A program made the translations under genes and the position numbers. The notes beneath the pieces were generated by a model. The model was not told the DNA's origin. It did no database searches and saw only the letters and a program-made list of their open reading frames with translations. Shown here one piece after another: positions 11,431 through 23,349 of a stretch of DNA of 64,000 nt (within the stretch, counting starts at the first letter, position 1; each line of letters starts with the position of its first letter). Origin of the DNA: Isoetes taiwanensis (Eukaryota; Streptophyta; Lycopodiopsida; Isoetales; Isoetaceae); the NCBI GenBank assembly GCA_021234155.1, contig JAJEKV010000052.1, positions 3,825,606-3,889,605 of the forward strand, written 5' to 3'.

Positions 11431-11990
11431 TATGCAAAAATAGGGTGTTAAGCAATTGAAGTAGTTGAAGTAACTCAGTTATACGGAATACTAGTAAGTA
11501 AGTAAATTACGTGATCGCACGCATCACATGTAGTAAATCATATCATTCCTACCACTATAAAGACCCGTGATATGGAAGGATAGGGGACATGTAGAGAATC
11601 AAGTACTTCCCTACTTCTATAAAGATGAGAATAGAAGTTATTACACACATGTCGTGAATTCATGTATTCTTTCCACAATGCCTTAGCAAATAAAGTACTG
11701 CCCTACTACTATAAAGACATGTGACATGGAAGCATAAGTGACATGTAGAGAATCATATTCTTTTCCGATTTCTATAAAGACATGTGACAATAGAAGTATT
11801 ACACATGTCGTAATTCATGTATTCTTTTCCTACAATGCCTTTAGTAAATAAAGTATCATCTCTACTACTATAAAGACATGTGAATGGAAGTATAAAGATA
11901 CGTAGAGAATCAAATATTCTTTCCTACATCTATAAATATATGTGACAATAGAATTATTAGACATGTAGAAATTCAAGCTACTTTCCTACA
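11431..11990. repeat. Tandem repeat, about 157 bp, three copies
   Basis: CTATAAAGACATGTGACATGGAAG-type blocks recur at about 11553, 11708 and 11866 (periods 155 and 158). Each unit contains a second, related half starting TCTATAAAG with ACAATAGAAG, so the unit is a decayed dimer of roughly 61 plus 95 bp. The block ACATGTAGAGAATCAA recurs in each copy. The first 100 bases of this interval are unrepeated. Confidence 0.85.
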
Positions 11991-12479
11991 AGGATTGTAT
12001 TATAAAAATGACATGTCACAATAAGAACTACAAAAACAACAAAGGATGTTTTAGTCCAATCGAAAAAAGAACACCATTATCGGAATAAAACCGCTACCTT
12101 TCACAAATCCACATGTAGGATTCTTTGAAAATGTGGTGACATGTAGATCTACCAAAACCGACATGTTTTCAACAAGGCCAAAAACCGGGGTGAGTGTGTA
12201 TTGACGCATTCATATGTGTTTTTGGTTTGGTTTTCGATATAGTTCTGAGACAATATTTTTCCAAAATTTCAGAATTCTCAAAGCCCCAAAAAAACTATTT
12301 TTCAAAGTCTGGGATGAAGGAGGTAATTCATGCGCTGTGAGCAGTCACTTCCATCAGTGATGATGCATGTGCGTGCAACACGCTTTAAATGAAGTCAGCA
12401 GTTGGTCGCCGCAGTTCTTTTCGTGCATGCTGTATCAATCCCCATGTGTATTGAATTTGTAATCCTAAAAACTACAAAA
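11991..12479. other. No recognisable gene
   Basis: AT-rich sequence. ACATGTAG motifs resembling the preceding tandem repeat persist to about 12150. Nothing else is seen. Confidence 0.5.
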
Positions 12480-13030
12480 CTTCGGTATAAAAATATACGC
12501 CACATGCGACACCTACGGACATATACGTATATTTTCAACGGTCATATACGGCTACATATGTGTTATACCGACGGTCATATACGCCACATATACGCATGGA
12601 CGCATCATGCGCCGCCATATACTGCGCACGACGCGGTTACATACGCATACCATACGCTACATACGCTACATATACGACGCCGCATTTACGCCACGCCGTG
12701 AAATATCACACTGCCGCCCATCCCCGCGCAAGCGGCTCACCTGGCTGCGGACAGACTGCTACGCCACAAAGGTCGACGCCGCATCATACGCCGCATGCGA
12801 CGCATTCGCGCGGATACCTCGCTGGCCCGGGCTCGGGCGTGATACCTCGTTGTCACCGGGCGACCGCCACAAAGGTCGACGCCGCACTCATACGCTGCCG
12901 ACGCCGCATTCATACGCCGCGATGCCAGCGTGCCTCGCGACGCGGACGCCGCGACAATTTTTCTCGCGATGGTGACGCTTATTTGGCGACGCCACGCCGC
13001 GCACGTACGCCGCAAGCCCACGCCGCTAAA
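12480..13030. repeat. CpG-rich tract built on ACGC/CATACGC motifs
   Basis: Short CATACGC, ACATACGCTACATA and GACGCCGCAT words repeat irregularly. The string CACAAAGGTCGACGCCGCA occurs twice, near 12765 and 12870, each followed by CATACGC-type words. GC content jumps well above both flanks and CpG is dense, unusual for methylated plant repeats. Several overlapping open frames (up to 186 codons at 12560-13120) are by-products of the stop-poor composition. Confidence 0.6.
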
Positions 13031-15939
13031 AGTCCATTCTTTGTTGTGTTCTCGCGGGCACATAATCGGCCATGTCGTAATGAGATTTCGTGGGTAATGT
13101 TTATAGGAACACGCTTATAAGCAAGGATCTTTTGTTTGCTTTCCTCAGAAATGTGTCACTTCTACGATGATACGCGCTATTGTTGTAGGATGCCACGTGC
13201 CGAGCGAAAGGACCTCGCACTACATACGTATTGATGCTATGTGATTGCCGCAGGATGGGCGCTTAGATGGAAGCTCCTTTCTCCTCGCTTAGAAATTTGT
13301 GACATTGCTTTATTCAAAGGTGTGTACTTCGCTGGTATGTATATTATTTGATGGGTCGACTGTGATGCACTTTTCATCGCGATTCTAGCCAAATTCACCA
13401 AATTGGGACACACCAAAGCATGCTACAGTACCCGTATGTTATCTATGAGTATGATGAAAGGTATGTGTGCATCTCTTCTCTCGATATTCTCATTCCAAAG
13501 CAGCGTGGGGTAATAAAACCGTAGGAGAAGGGAAGAAGAGGAAAGAAGATGCACCAAGAGAGCCGATGAGCTTGTGAACATGACGGGAACAATACATAAA
13601 TAGGAAAAGAACTAACCAATCGCTAATCGCCAATCAGCCCAGATTTAGAATCTCAAGCTCTCTTTCTATTCGCTGAAACGAAGTAAAAAACGCTTCTCAT
13701 TTACCCATTTGAAGATCCAAAGACCCAAAGAATTTTGTGGTAAAACTATTGCAAGTAGGAAAAGTATTATTGTCAACTTTGATAAAAAATCAGCTTCAAG
13801 TATTTATCTTCTTTTCACACATTTTCGCAGTAAACTCAAAAAGAGTAAGCATTTGCTTTTGCAAAGATACTCTTTCATAGTTAACCGCTTTATTTCCGGT
13901 GGATTCAAAGATCTATATTGCTATGAACCATAATGGTTTTGAATTCTTTGCCGGGCCATCTCATGGAAGGTGTTGATATGGTAATGAGCTTAGATGATCC
14001 CAAACCATCCGGTATCCTTAACTTAGAGCATATACCGTGCATTCATTATTCAATAGTTGTGGTACTTCAGGCATGTACGTAAATGTCGCATTCAAAACTT
14101 TTATGTATATTGTCAACATAAAGTATAGGATGCATACAATGAGGGCATTCTTTTGGGTGTAATGTTCTTATGGGCAAATATGAATGCCTTCAAGGCTTAT
14201 GGCTATGTCATGCTATGGTGAAGGTGGTTGTTGTTTCTGTGACGTAACGCATCTCATTGCCAGAACTAAGACAAGTCCTATATGGCTTTTGTGTAATCGG
14301 GTTTTCTACGAATCGGAGTGATCTCGAGGAGGATGTTTTGAATAAAGTAATGTTTTTCTCGCTGATGTTTCCAAAACCGGCGGCTTTTGCAAATCGTAGT
14401 TTTATGCAAAGAGTTTGCGCCCCGAAAGATACATCGTAACATGCCTTCCCAAAGTCCTTGGTGCCGTGAATTTCAATGCGACTGTCGCTAGTCATCTTTT
14501 GGTGAAACCGCTTGCACTTATCATAAGGTACATCATCATAACGGCGGCTACCGTGATGTTTATTTTAGGTTCGCCTTATGGCTATACAAGAAGAGCATGC
14601 CGCACTCCTGAAAGCCGTTTGTTGTAGCGTAAATAGTGTGTGTATTGATGCATTCCATGCCAAATTGTTGAACCGCAGTTCACGCTCAGCTTTTATTCCG
14701 ATGCTCTTGATTGAAAAATCTGCATGACCTGTTGTGCCAAGTACACTTCAAAAAACTAAGTGTTGCACCCAGTCAATGCTGGTCACAGAGTTTGCTTAGT
14801 ATCTCAAAACTTTGTTTGTGCCGCCCGCAGGTTAGACGCTTGCCAAAGATTCAATCTTTAGGAGGTTTTGGCATGAAGGAAGCATATAGTGTCCAAAAGC
14901 AAAATAGAATATTGACTCGGGAATAAGGACTGACTGATGAGAGCGTATAATAAATGATACTGTGGGTTTATCAAAATCGTGTTTGAATCTATCAATAGCT
15001 CTTGGTAAGATGTTGCTAAGCATATTATTTTGCATCCATAGAATAATGAGTAGTTGATATGCAGTTTATAGAGCAAGGATATTGTGGCCAATAGCTGGTT
15101 GAGGCATGCAGCATAACCCGTGGAGGAGTACATAGTTAAATCTGGTCCTTGCCGGTTATCCTTATTTGTGCGCTAATTTTATCATGCATTGTTATTCTAC
15201 TCTCCTGCTGATATATTTAAAACAAACGCTAAGAAACGCTTTTACCACCAATGGAGTCAAAGACAAAAAATCCTTAAAAGTAATGATCCAAAGTCCCGAA
15301 CTAATTCCTCCAATCGAAGTTAAAACAAAAAAATCCTTTGCAAAATGGTATCACTCAGCTGCACAATGCAATTAATCACCAACTTTTCCCTTTCTATTAA
15401 GACAAAATCAACAATTTCAAATCAACTTTAACCTTTTTTGGCATGGTCAAGGAAATTCCTTTTAGGGGTTTTTTAAACCCTTTTTATATGGTCAAGAAAA
15501 ATTCCATTAGGGTTTTCATTCAACGAGGGAAATTTCCTTAATAAATGGATTTACAAAAGTGACTGCTACCTTTACTATAATGGATTGCACATTACTAATA
15601 TACAGACACATATTCAAAGTGTCCTCAAAAATGTTTTTACAAGCATATCAGTGAAGTTCTCTTCATTCATTTAACACCATGATAAAACATCTATAATGTA
15701 AACAAAACAAGAAAAAAATGAAGTGAAGTTTTTACATAAAATGTGTCGCATAACCAGAAACCATATGAGCTTATCACAAAATCCTTATATTAGACGTAAA
15801 GCTCCACCAAAGGTGGGCACTTTTCTAGTATCATTATGAAGATTATATGTGCGCTTAAATCGCGATCCTCAAATCTGTCTCAAAGAGAGAACCTTCCAAT
15901 GTCTTCAAGGATACCAAGAAAAAGTTTCGAATTTTTGAT
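13031..15939. other. No recognisable gene
   Basis: Open frames are short (longest 95 codons, minus strand, 14208-14495) and carry no motif I recognise. The sequence is AT-rich with T-rich runs. Around 15430-15540 the words TTTTAGGGGTTTTT and GGTCAAG...AAATTCC repeat twice. It may be decayed transposon sequence, but nothing shows this directly. Confidence 0.4.
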
Positions 15940-17535
15940 CTTTGGATGTTGATGTATGTTTCCGCTCCAATAGATTAAACACCTTTCACCGTGATACCAA
16001 GCATGATGGGCGTGGAGATCTATCTCAAGTAAGCTGCAGTCCTTTGACGGAGCTTCCCAAGATCGTCGCCGCCTGTGTCAAGAAACCGGTAATGAAATCT
16101 TCCAATGTTTTTCTATTTATTGATGAATGTTATCCCGCTTTTGAGTGTTGCCATGACGCTTCCCCTACTGTGATACGCGCGTGGCACTTCCGCCGCGGAT
16201 ACAAACAGAGTTCATCCTATACCGCCCATATTTCAATACAGGTTCTCCACATATCATCAGGATCGCATCGGGTCCCTGCGTTGGGAAGAGTGAAGGGGTC
16301 ATTTTACTCCGCTCTGGCCAAAAATCTACCTAGCCGCTAAGCATAAATGCCAAGCATGTCGCAATATCATCAGCAGACAGTGATGAGACTGACAGGGAAT
16401 CTTACCTGAAAGTGAACACTACTCACGGGGTGTCGAAGCATGCCTTACCCAAGCACTCGCTGTGCTTGATGACCTAGTCACAATGATCTCCTGTGAGGGC
16501 TTTTACACACACTGCAGGGATCGCTCAAGAGTCGCATCACCTAACCTCCTTCTAGCCGGCCCCGCCCCTTCACCGTGGCTCTTAAAAGTGTAATAAATTC
16601 ACAAAGGTACAGAGAGCTAAGCCAGGAGCATCAACTACTGTGCTTGAGGTCTCTACCCCCCTTCCCAATACAAGGAGTCACGTGAGATACATCATCCATA
16701 TAAAGACATGAAGAACTAAAGAACTAGATCTAATCTATATCATAGAGTTAGGTTCTTTAGTTAGAGTCTCCGTATCTAGGATCCAAGTGGCTTCTAGTAA
16801 TTTAATGGGCTAAACTCTAATGACTCAATGATTGGAAGATTTGCCAGCTTTTACAAATTCCACCTCAAATACCTCATCCTCGCCCTGGCCCTCCCCGGCT
16901 CCCTGAATGCCCCACCTCATCCTACCGAACCGCCGAATCAAGGAAAAACTAATGGTGCAATTCGCTTAGACAGAAGTTCGGGAGGCTGCTTTAATTCTCA
17001 AGCAGCCGCTAAACAGAGCTCTAGAACCCTATGGATCTAAAATCTAGTTAGGTTTCTCCTACCTAAATAATAGACAAGGGTTAGGGTTAGGGTTTCCAAT
17101 TATCCTTTAAGCATGTGGATAATTGGGTATGGCTCACTTGTTTTACGTGGCTAGGTGGCATAAAGGTATCCACATGGAAAGGTGTGCATCTAATAAATGT
17201 ACACATTGATAAATGTGCACATTAATAAATGCACATACCTTGCAAGCGGACCTCAAGTGGCTACCCGCTTTGGTTACACGCCGCACAGACACGCTGGCCG
17301 CAGGGCGGTAATGCGATGACGCAGGCAAAGATAATATACGCCCCGACCGTATACCGGGCCGAACGCCACATTCTCCCCACCTTGGAAATGATGATGTCTC
17401 ATAAGAGATCGCGGGTCTCCCCACCTTGAATCCTCCCTCACCGTAATCACTCATGCATACAATATACCACTATCATACTTACACATTTATTAAGATTACC
17501 TAAGGTAATATTTTTAGAACATGATTACGCCATTA
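15940..17535. repeat. First copy of a 1.6-1.9-kb tandem repeat
   Basis: It is collinear with 17545-19415. Shared landmarks include AAGCATGATGGGCG (15999 and 17606), the Athila-like-looking but unassigned block ACCTAGTCACAATG, CCTTCTAGCCGG, ATCATAGAGTTAGGTTCTT, GGTGGCATAAAGGTATCC (17162 and 19031) and GAACATGATTACGCCATTATC (17517 and 19400). This copy lacks about 270-280 bp present in the second. No coding region is recognisable. It could be two LTRs, two satellite units or a segmental duplication. Confidence 0.85.
17077..17093. repeat. Telomere-like GGGTTAG/TTAGGGTT tract in repeat copy 1
   Basis: AAGGGTTAGGGTTAGGG lies here, and the corresponding place in copy 2 (about 18943-18962) reads AAGGGGTTAGGGCTAGGG. 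The tract is thus part of the repeat unit rather than a separate event. Confidence 0.7.
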
Positions 17536-17544
17536 TCTTATGTA

Positions 17545-19415
17545 TTACGTATTGCTCGGGTTAAGCTTCATCGCAATAGATTGGAACACTCTACCGTGTG
17601 ACGCCAAGCATGATGGGCGGAGATCTATCCGCAAGCCAGTCCTTTTCTTGGACGGGAGCTTCCAAGATCGTGGTCGTCAGCTTCAGTCAAGAAACCGGGT
17701 ACGTAAATCTTCCAATCAATGTTTTCTTCTATTTATTGATGAATGTTATCCTCGTTGAGTGTCACATGTGACGCCCCTACTCAGAGATACTCTGCACTTC
17801 ACAGCACAAACGTGAGTTCATCCCCCATACTTCCATACTAATACAGGCCCTCCCATATCATCGCGGACCGTGACTGGTCCCCTGCAAGGAGGAAGGGCTA
17901 TTTTACCCCGCTCCCCGTATTCCTACCTAGTCAAGCATAAACATACATGTCGAATATCATCAATGTGATCCACCTCAAGGGTGGTACACCACATCCGTGA
18001 GATAAAGATCACATTAATACATTAATGGGAAGTTCTACCCGCGCTCGTGACTCAAGGGATGATCGACGCTTGGTCTCCAGAGTTTATCAAGGGTACTTAA
18101 TTCATGCAATGGATTTTACCGGCATAAGAATACGGCTTAGGGTTGTTCCACTCCATCCCTCCCCGCACACTTTGCGTGAGTAGGTCAAAAGTGTTGGGAC
18201 CCCGATCAGCTCACGGATGCATACTAAAGGGGCTATTCCCTCGATGCCGACTCAAGGTGACTAGAGGGCTATCGCCCTATTCGATCAACCCATCGGAAAG
18301 TGAACACCACTTCACTCGTGTCGAGCGCATGCCTTACCCGCACTCGCTGGTAAGCCATTAGACCTAGTCACAATGGATCTCCTAGGCTTTACACACCGTA
18401 GGGATCGCTTCAAGAGTCAACACTAACCTCCTTCTTAGCCGGGCCTCGCCCCTTCACCGTGTGTGGCTCTTTGTACACAAGTCAATCTACAAGAAGCAGA
18501 GGCTAAGCTAGGAGCATCAACTAATGTGCTTGGAGGTCTCTACCCCCCTTCCCAATACAAGGAGTTCACAGATACATCATCCATATACATCACAGTAAGA
18601 ACTAAAGAACTAGATTCAATCTATATCATAGAGTTAGGTTCTTGGCTAGAGTTCCGGTATCTGGGGATCCAAGTGGTCGGGCAGGGTAATTTAATAGGCT
18701 AAACCTACCACTCAATGATTGGAAGACTCGCTTTAGGCTATTAAATCGACTCAAATAATTGGATCCTTGGCTCTGGCCCCTCTCGTCTCCGAAGTTCGAC
18801 CATCCCATCAACGTCAATCAAGGAAACCAATGGTGCACTGGCCAGGACAGAGTTCGAGGCTGGACTCCCCGGGCAACAAAACAGCTCTAGAACCCTATGG
18901 ACTTAAAAATCGCAAGCTTAGGGTTTCCCACCTAAATGCATACAAGGGGTTAGGGCTAGGGTTTCCAATTATCCCTTTAAGCATGTGGGATATCATGGGC
19001 CTAATTTGCCTTTAAATGGCTAGGTGGCATAAAGGTATCCATTGATGGAAAGCAGGTGTGTGACCTTAATAAATGGCCATTACTTCGATAAAATGTGCAC
19101 ATTAATAAAATGCACACTTTTGCAAGTTGACTTCTACATACCGCTATTACATCGTCACAGACATCGCCGGGCCGCAGGGCGCGGTAATGCGATGACGCAG
19201 GCAAAGCATAATATACGCCCGATCAGATAATCAGGCCGAACGCTGGCCACACTCTGCACCTTTGAAATGATGATGTCCGGCAGATCGCGGGTCTCCCCAC
19301 CTTGAATCCTCCTCACCGCAATCACCCCCGATGCATACAATTGAGCTCACTATCATACTTACACATTTATTAAGATTACCTTAAGGTAATATTTCTTAGG
19401 AACATGATTACGCCA
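17545..19415. repeat. Second copy of the tandem repeat, with about 280 extra bases
   Basis: It matches 15940-17535 along its length. The offset between matching landmarks grows from 1607 bp at the left to about 1870-1890 bp from 18320 onward, so roughly 280 bp between about 17965 and 18290 are present only here. The two copies are head to tail and almost abutting. Small indels dominate the differences. Confidence 0.85.
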
Positions 19416-19736
19416 TTATCTATGAAATAACTTATCAATTCGGTGAATATCACAAAACAAGTTACTCAATAATTTCACTTAATGCATACCCTAGTTCTCA
19501 TCCTGGATAGCTTATTCTCATCCGATAGCTTCTTTATATAATTTAACCCCCACCCAAAACCGTGTATCGCTTATTCTCATCCTGATAGCTTTACATAACG
19601 TAAAAAGAGGCTATTTTTGCATCTATGCATGTGGGATATATAGCAAAACCCTAAATTCTAGAATAGTTTTTCTAGAATAAGGTTCAAATTTCAGAACTTT
19701 TTTACTTTTACAAAAATCTTTTACAACTTTTTATTG

Positions 19737-19749
19737 TTCTAGAAGGTTC
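19737..19749. promoter_or_regulatory. Perfect heat-shock-element trimer
   Basis: TTCTAGAAGGTTC fits the three-unit element exactly. It is followed by a TTCTAGAA dimer at 19754-19761. It lies in the first copy of the 100-bp repeat. Confidence 0.45.
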
Positions 19750-19838
19750 TATATTCTAGAATAGGTTCTTGTACAACAAGGTTCAAATTTCTCAGAATTT
19801 TTTTTACCTTACAAAATTTTACAACTTCTTTTTATCGT

Positions 19839-19851
19839 TTCTAGAAGGTTC
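19839..19851. promoter_or_regulatory. Perfect heat-shock-element trimer, second copy
   Basis: The same 13-base motif sits 102 bp downstream, conserved while the surrounding repeat has diverged by several indels. Confidence 0.45.
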
Positions 19852-20187
19852 TATGTTCCGTAACCCTCCCCGAACTTTCCAAGACATTCCATAATTTTGG
19901 AACATCCTAGATCTTCCTAGAGCATTTTAGAACCCCAATCTAGAATTTTCTAGCCAAAAACCGTGAATGCTTATTCCATCCGATGGCTTCCCTTTATATA
20001 CCAAAAGGCTTTTTCAGATCTATGCATGTGGATATATGTGTGAACCCTAAATTCAACCATCCCAGATATTCTAGAATTATTAGGGTTGAGGTAACCTTAA
20101 CAGAAGAAAAAGCACACTTATATTCTCAATGGAAGTGTGGAAGTCAAGTTAAGGTTCTCCCCAAACCCTCAGGGTGAAGGGGTCGTG

Positions 20188-20198
20188 GGTTCAATTCC
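20188..20198 (+). other. Pol III B-box-like motif (possible SINE remnant)
   Basis: GGTTCAATTCC within GTGGGTTCAATTCCCTCC resembles the T-loop/B box of tRNAs and tRNA-derived SINEs. I see no convincing A box upstream and no full tRNA fold, so this is a remnant at most. Confidence 0.3.
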
Positions 20199-21009
20199 CT
20201 CCTAACGCGAAAAATTTTGGGTAAAAGTTGGGAGATCCCCAAACAAATGGATTCGGCCGAGATGGGCCACCGTAGGGGTCAGCCAGAAGCTTCTAGGCCA
20301 CCTCGATCCGACTCGGACGAGATTGCAAGGGAGCAAACCCATCCACTCAAGATCCGAGGGGGTGAATATAAAGAAGCTCCTAGCCACCCTAATAATAATT
20401 ATATATATATCGATATATTTACGTCAGAGGTACTTCTTTCATTCCTTGCAACACATTCCAACAAAAATTTGTGTTGTAAGTCTCAGAGCTCGACCTCCCC
20501 ACTGAGCTTCTATTGGCCTATTGTGTCGACACACCACGTGCTAGTACCATTTTAATTATTAAAAATTTTGGCTATATGGTGACCACCCCCACCTATCTAC
20601 ATGGTAATGCATATTAATCTCCGGCCAGAAGAGGACGCTTCTTCCACATGGCCGGAGATGCCGCCTATGATGCCTATATGCCGCCTTTCATGCCTACACC
20701 TTTAGTTGCCTAAATGGAGGATAGTCCTTCCCCGTGATATGGGGCGGAAGGCCGATTCATCCTATCAATGCATATATGGGGCTAGAGGTGCTTTTCCTAT
20801 CAATGCATTCTTTGAATGACCTCTTATCTTCGAGGTCGTCACTCGCGGAACGTAAGTAGACTTCTAATCTACCTTCCACTATCCATGAAACGCCTTACAT
20901 TGACATTACACCACTTCCTAGAGATCACCATAGTGGTCTCATCATCGCAGACAACGCGATGCAACCCATACCTAGTATATTGCATGATTAATCTTAACTA
21001 CACATAGAA

Positions 21010-21243
21010 TTAATCTACACAAATCGACATGCCTCGAGCCGATGAGATGACCTTTGTCAACCTACTGTTCCATAAACTCAGGAGTACTACTTTACTAGAT
21101 CTTTCTATACCTATGTCGAAGTCTTTCCACCGCAAGTGTTTCCACTTGACCAAATATTGAGAGACTCGATCTCTTTGTTTCTTTGAAGGCTTATCAAGAA
21201 TCAATTCTCGAACTATTTCCACCGCTCTCCTCATTTTCAACAA
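21010..21243 (-). pseudogene. Chromodomain-like C-terminus of the gypsy integrase
   Basis: The frame contains RDRVSQYLVKWKHLRWKDFD, which has the YLVKWK core and following aromatic/acidic positions of retroelement chromodomains. These modules direct integration toward particular chromatin marks. It lies directly after the integrase C-terminal motif, as in chromoviruses. After that core the frame reads as unrelated sequence, so the domain is probably broken by a frameshift. The module is short (77 codons in the open frame), and I am fairly sure of the family but not of the exact borders. Confidence 0.7.
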
Positions 21244-21429
21244 TGTTGAGTGTCCAAGACTTCATCCGGATTTGGAGTATGCTTCTTCAACAAACTCAAT
21301 GGAAGACCTTATGAATCTTTATAGGGTGTACGTAGATCCAATCTATAGGATTGATTACCTATTCTCTGACTATCTCCGAAAGGTCCGTACCACCTTGGAG
21401 CAAGCTCTTACAATTACCGGCGAGCTTCA

Positions 21430-21870
21430 CCGCTTACCTTGAACTTGAGCCATACATCATCTCCCACTTGGAACTCTCGATTGTCCGATGCTTGCTCACG
21501 ATGCTCTTTTCGGTTTAATTCCTGTCATGTATTACCTCAACTTCTTTCCACGAAATGCATGCTCCGACAACACCGGGCCAGAAACTTCTACTTTGACACC
21601 TGGATTGTGCCAAGTAACCGAGTTAGGCATTGGTAGCCGTGAGGTTGATCATAAATCCAGCGACATTTGGGATGATTCCCGCTGGTGCTATTATAACGCG
21701 AACTCCACCAAGTGAATAAATTCTTCCCACATACTTTGCTTGTTCCGCATATAGTTTCTCAGAGCATATCCTCCAAAATCCGCTGGTCCGCCTCCGCTTC
21801 ATTTATCCGGTCTGAGGATGATAGGTCGCTCATGGATAGCTTCATCCGACCATACTGGATCGCTCCAAAG
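21430..21870 (-). pseudogene. Gypsy integrase C-terminal part
   Basis: Conceptual translation of the minus strand gives ILEDML, then NKQSMWEEFIHLVEFAYNST and, after a gap, REFQVGDDVWLKFK. These are the hallmark segments downstream of the integrase catalytic core in plant chromoviruses. Several frame changes separate them, so this is a relic. The segment just before ILEDML, where the third catalytic acidic residue should lie close by, is scrambled. Confidence 0.8.
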
Positions 21871-21879
21871 ATAACATAC

Positions 21880-23160
21880 CTAAGATGAATAATGCGATAT
21901 TATAATCGACGCCACTAGCACATGCCTAATTTATTCCACATGTACATGATCGTAGCGGTAGTAACCCTTAGGGTACGACTCAGGTATTATATCGCGACAT
22001 GCTAAAGCAACATGTGAATACTTTGCCACGCGTTTCAACTATCAATTCAAAAGGACCGTTCTAAATTGTGGGGATAAAGGGACATAAACCCTAAAAGGAA
22101 ACCCTTTACCGAAGTCTCTGGATCGAGTGCCAGAGGATGCATCACCGAATCCGGAGCATAGAAGTTTGATCTCCTGTGTTGCGTACCGATCCAAGATCAC
22201 AGACCAGATCGCCAAAGATGGACGCCAGAGGTATGAGCCTGGGATGCTGTGGGTGGTTGATTCAATAGGGAGATTTGAATTATCGCCCTTTCAAGAAGTT
22301 TAAGATCCATTCTGGCCTATAGGGCTAATCTCATACCTCTAAGAATGATAGACACTCATCAAAGGAACCTAACCATGTATGATTAGGGTAGATTAGAATA
22401 GATGTATTCTATTATTTTCAGCTCGTTGTGATGATGTTTTGACATTCTATGCTACCACTCTTGTGTATCGGGAAGGGGCAGAGACCCGTGAGCTCCAAGT
22501 AGCTGTATGATCCTAGTTTTAGCCCATTAATTCCCACCACGCGCTCGGCATAAGAGCCCGCCCGGGTCAGGGTGGCGAGCTGTGACCTACGATAAGGGAG
22601 GGCTTGTCTAATCACTCTGGATCCTCCGGGAGCGCAATCTTATCACGGGGAACCGGGTGAGCTAGGGCCTAATGGTCATTAACAAGGTGCAAGGCATGGG
22701 TCGACACTGACGACAAGGCCACCTTCCAAAGGAGTTGAAGTCGACACGAAAAGCGCCTCTAGCTCGGGCCTTCGCGGATTGGTACGAACCTTCTCGGGAG
22801 GGGAGTGGACTCTCCCCGCCTTTACTCCGGTCGGGAGATGCAACCCAAAGAGCAGAGCCCCTCCTCGCTATTCGCCAATTCTACAGTTACTTGCTGTAGT
22901 TCCAATACTTTCACCCTATCCGGCAAAGTATGCAATGTGAGGGGCGATGGAGTGGACTACCCAATCCGGCCATAATTCCTATGCCGCCCAAATCCATTTC
23001 CGCGAATTTCGTCGGTGATTGTTACCCTGAGACTCCAAGTCACGGGCCTTCCCCATGAGTCCGGAAACCGCAGGATTTCCCCATGTTATGTTGATGTTAA
23101 TGATGTGTTGTTGCAAAATTGATATGGTGGACCACCCCTTCGAGGTGGGTGTGTTGTTAG
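21880..23160. mobile_element. Sequence of about 1.3 kb inserted in the integrase (possible nested solo LTR)
   Basis: Integrase core signatures stop near 23350 and C-terminal signatures resume at 21870; normally they are about 100-200 bp apart. The intervening sequence is locally GC-rich and has no long frame and no gypsy motif. It includes TGTGGGGATAAAGGG near 22067, which could be an LTR start, but I could not pair both ends or find a target-site duplication. A nested solo LTR is the simplest guess; a rearrangement is possible. Confidence 0.5.
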
Positions 23161-23349
23161 CTTGCCGTGCTCATGTTTGCTTACGCCCGGGCAGCCTTAG
23201 GACGATCTCAGGGAGACGGGATGAATGACACGCCCATTCTTCCCCGTCGCTCTGGCTTTCACCATCAAGGGCCCGGATGTTAGGTGGATTCGGCCATGTC
23301 ACGAAAGCGTGATACCGTTTGAGGGATGATTTCAGCTTGTATATCGACG

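Larger units (their letters stand above)
19416..20075. repeat. Nested direct repeats with heat-shock-like and TATA-like motifs
   Basis: A unit of about 110 bp at 19556-19665 (AAAACCGTGTATCGC, CTTATTCTCATCC, GCATCTATGCATGTGG, CCCTAAATTCTAGAA) recurs at 19951-20068, offset 401 bp. A fragment of its start is also at about 19510-19540. Inside, a block of about 100 bp is tandemly duplicated (19651-19749 and 19751-19851), containing GGTTCAAATTTC and TTCTAGAAGGTTC. CTTTATATA occurs after two of the CTTATTC blocks. This organisation resembles LTR U3 regions, but no LTR ends were found. Confidence 0.7.

Noticed and set aside
9837-11459. Repeat proteins (for example PPRLKHA repeats) encoded in the minisatellite
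   Set aside because: Unit length varies between 18 and 22 bp, so the frame drifts constantly. The repeated peptides are a consequence of the DNA repeat.
9869-11990. CRISPR-like array
   Set aside because: No unique spacers of constant length; repeats are contiguous and degenerate, and the context is a plant nuclear genome.
12402-13120. 186-codon and overlapping open frames in the CpG-rich tract
   Set aside because: Three frames and both strands are open at once because of base composition; the proteins are Arg/His-rich and featureless.
20181-20201. A tRNA gene
   Set aside because: Only a B-box-like T-loop is present; acceptor, D and anticodon arms cannot be formed.
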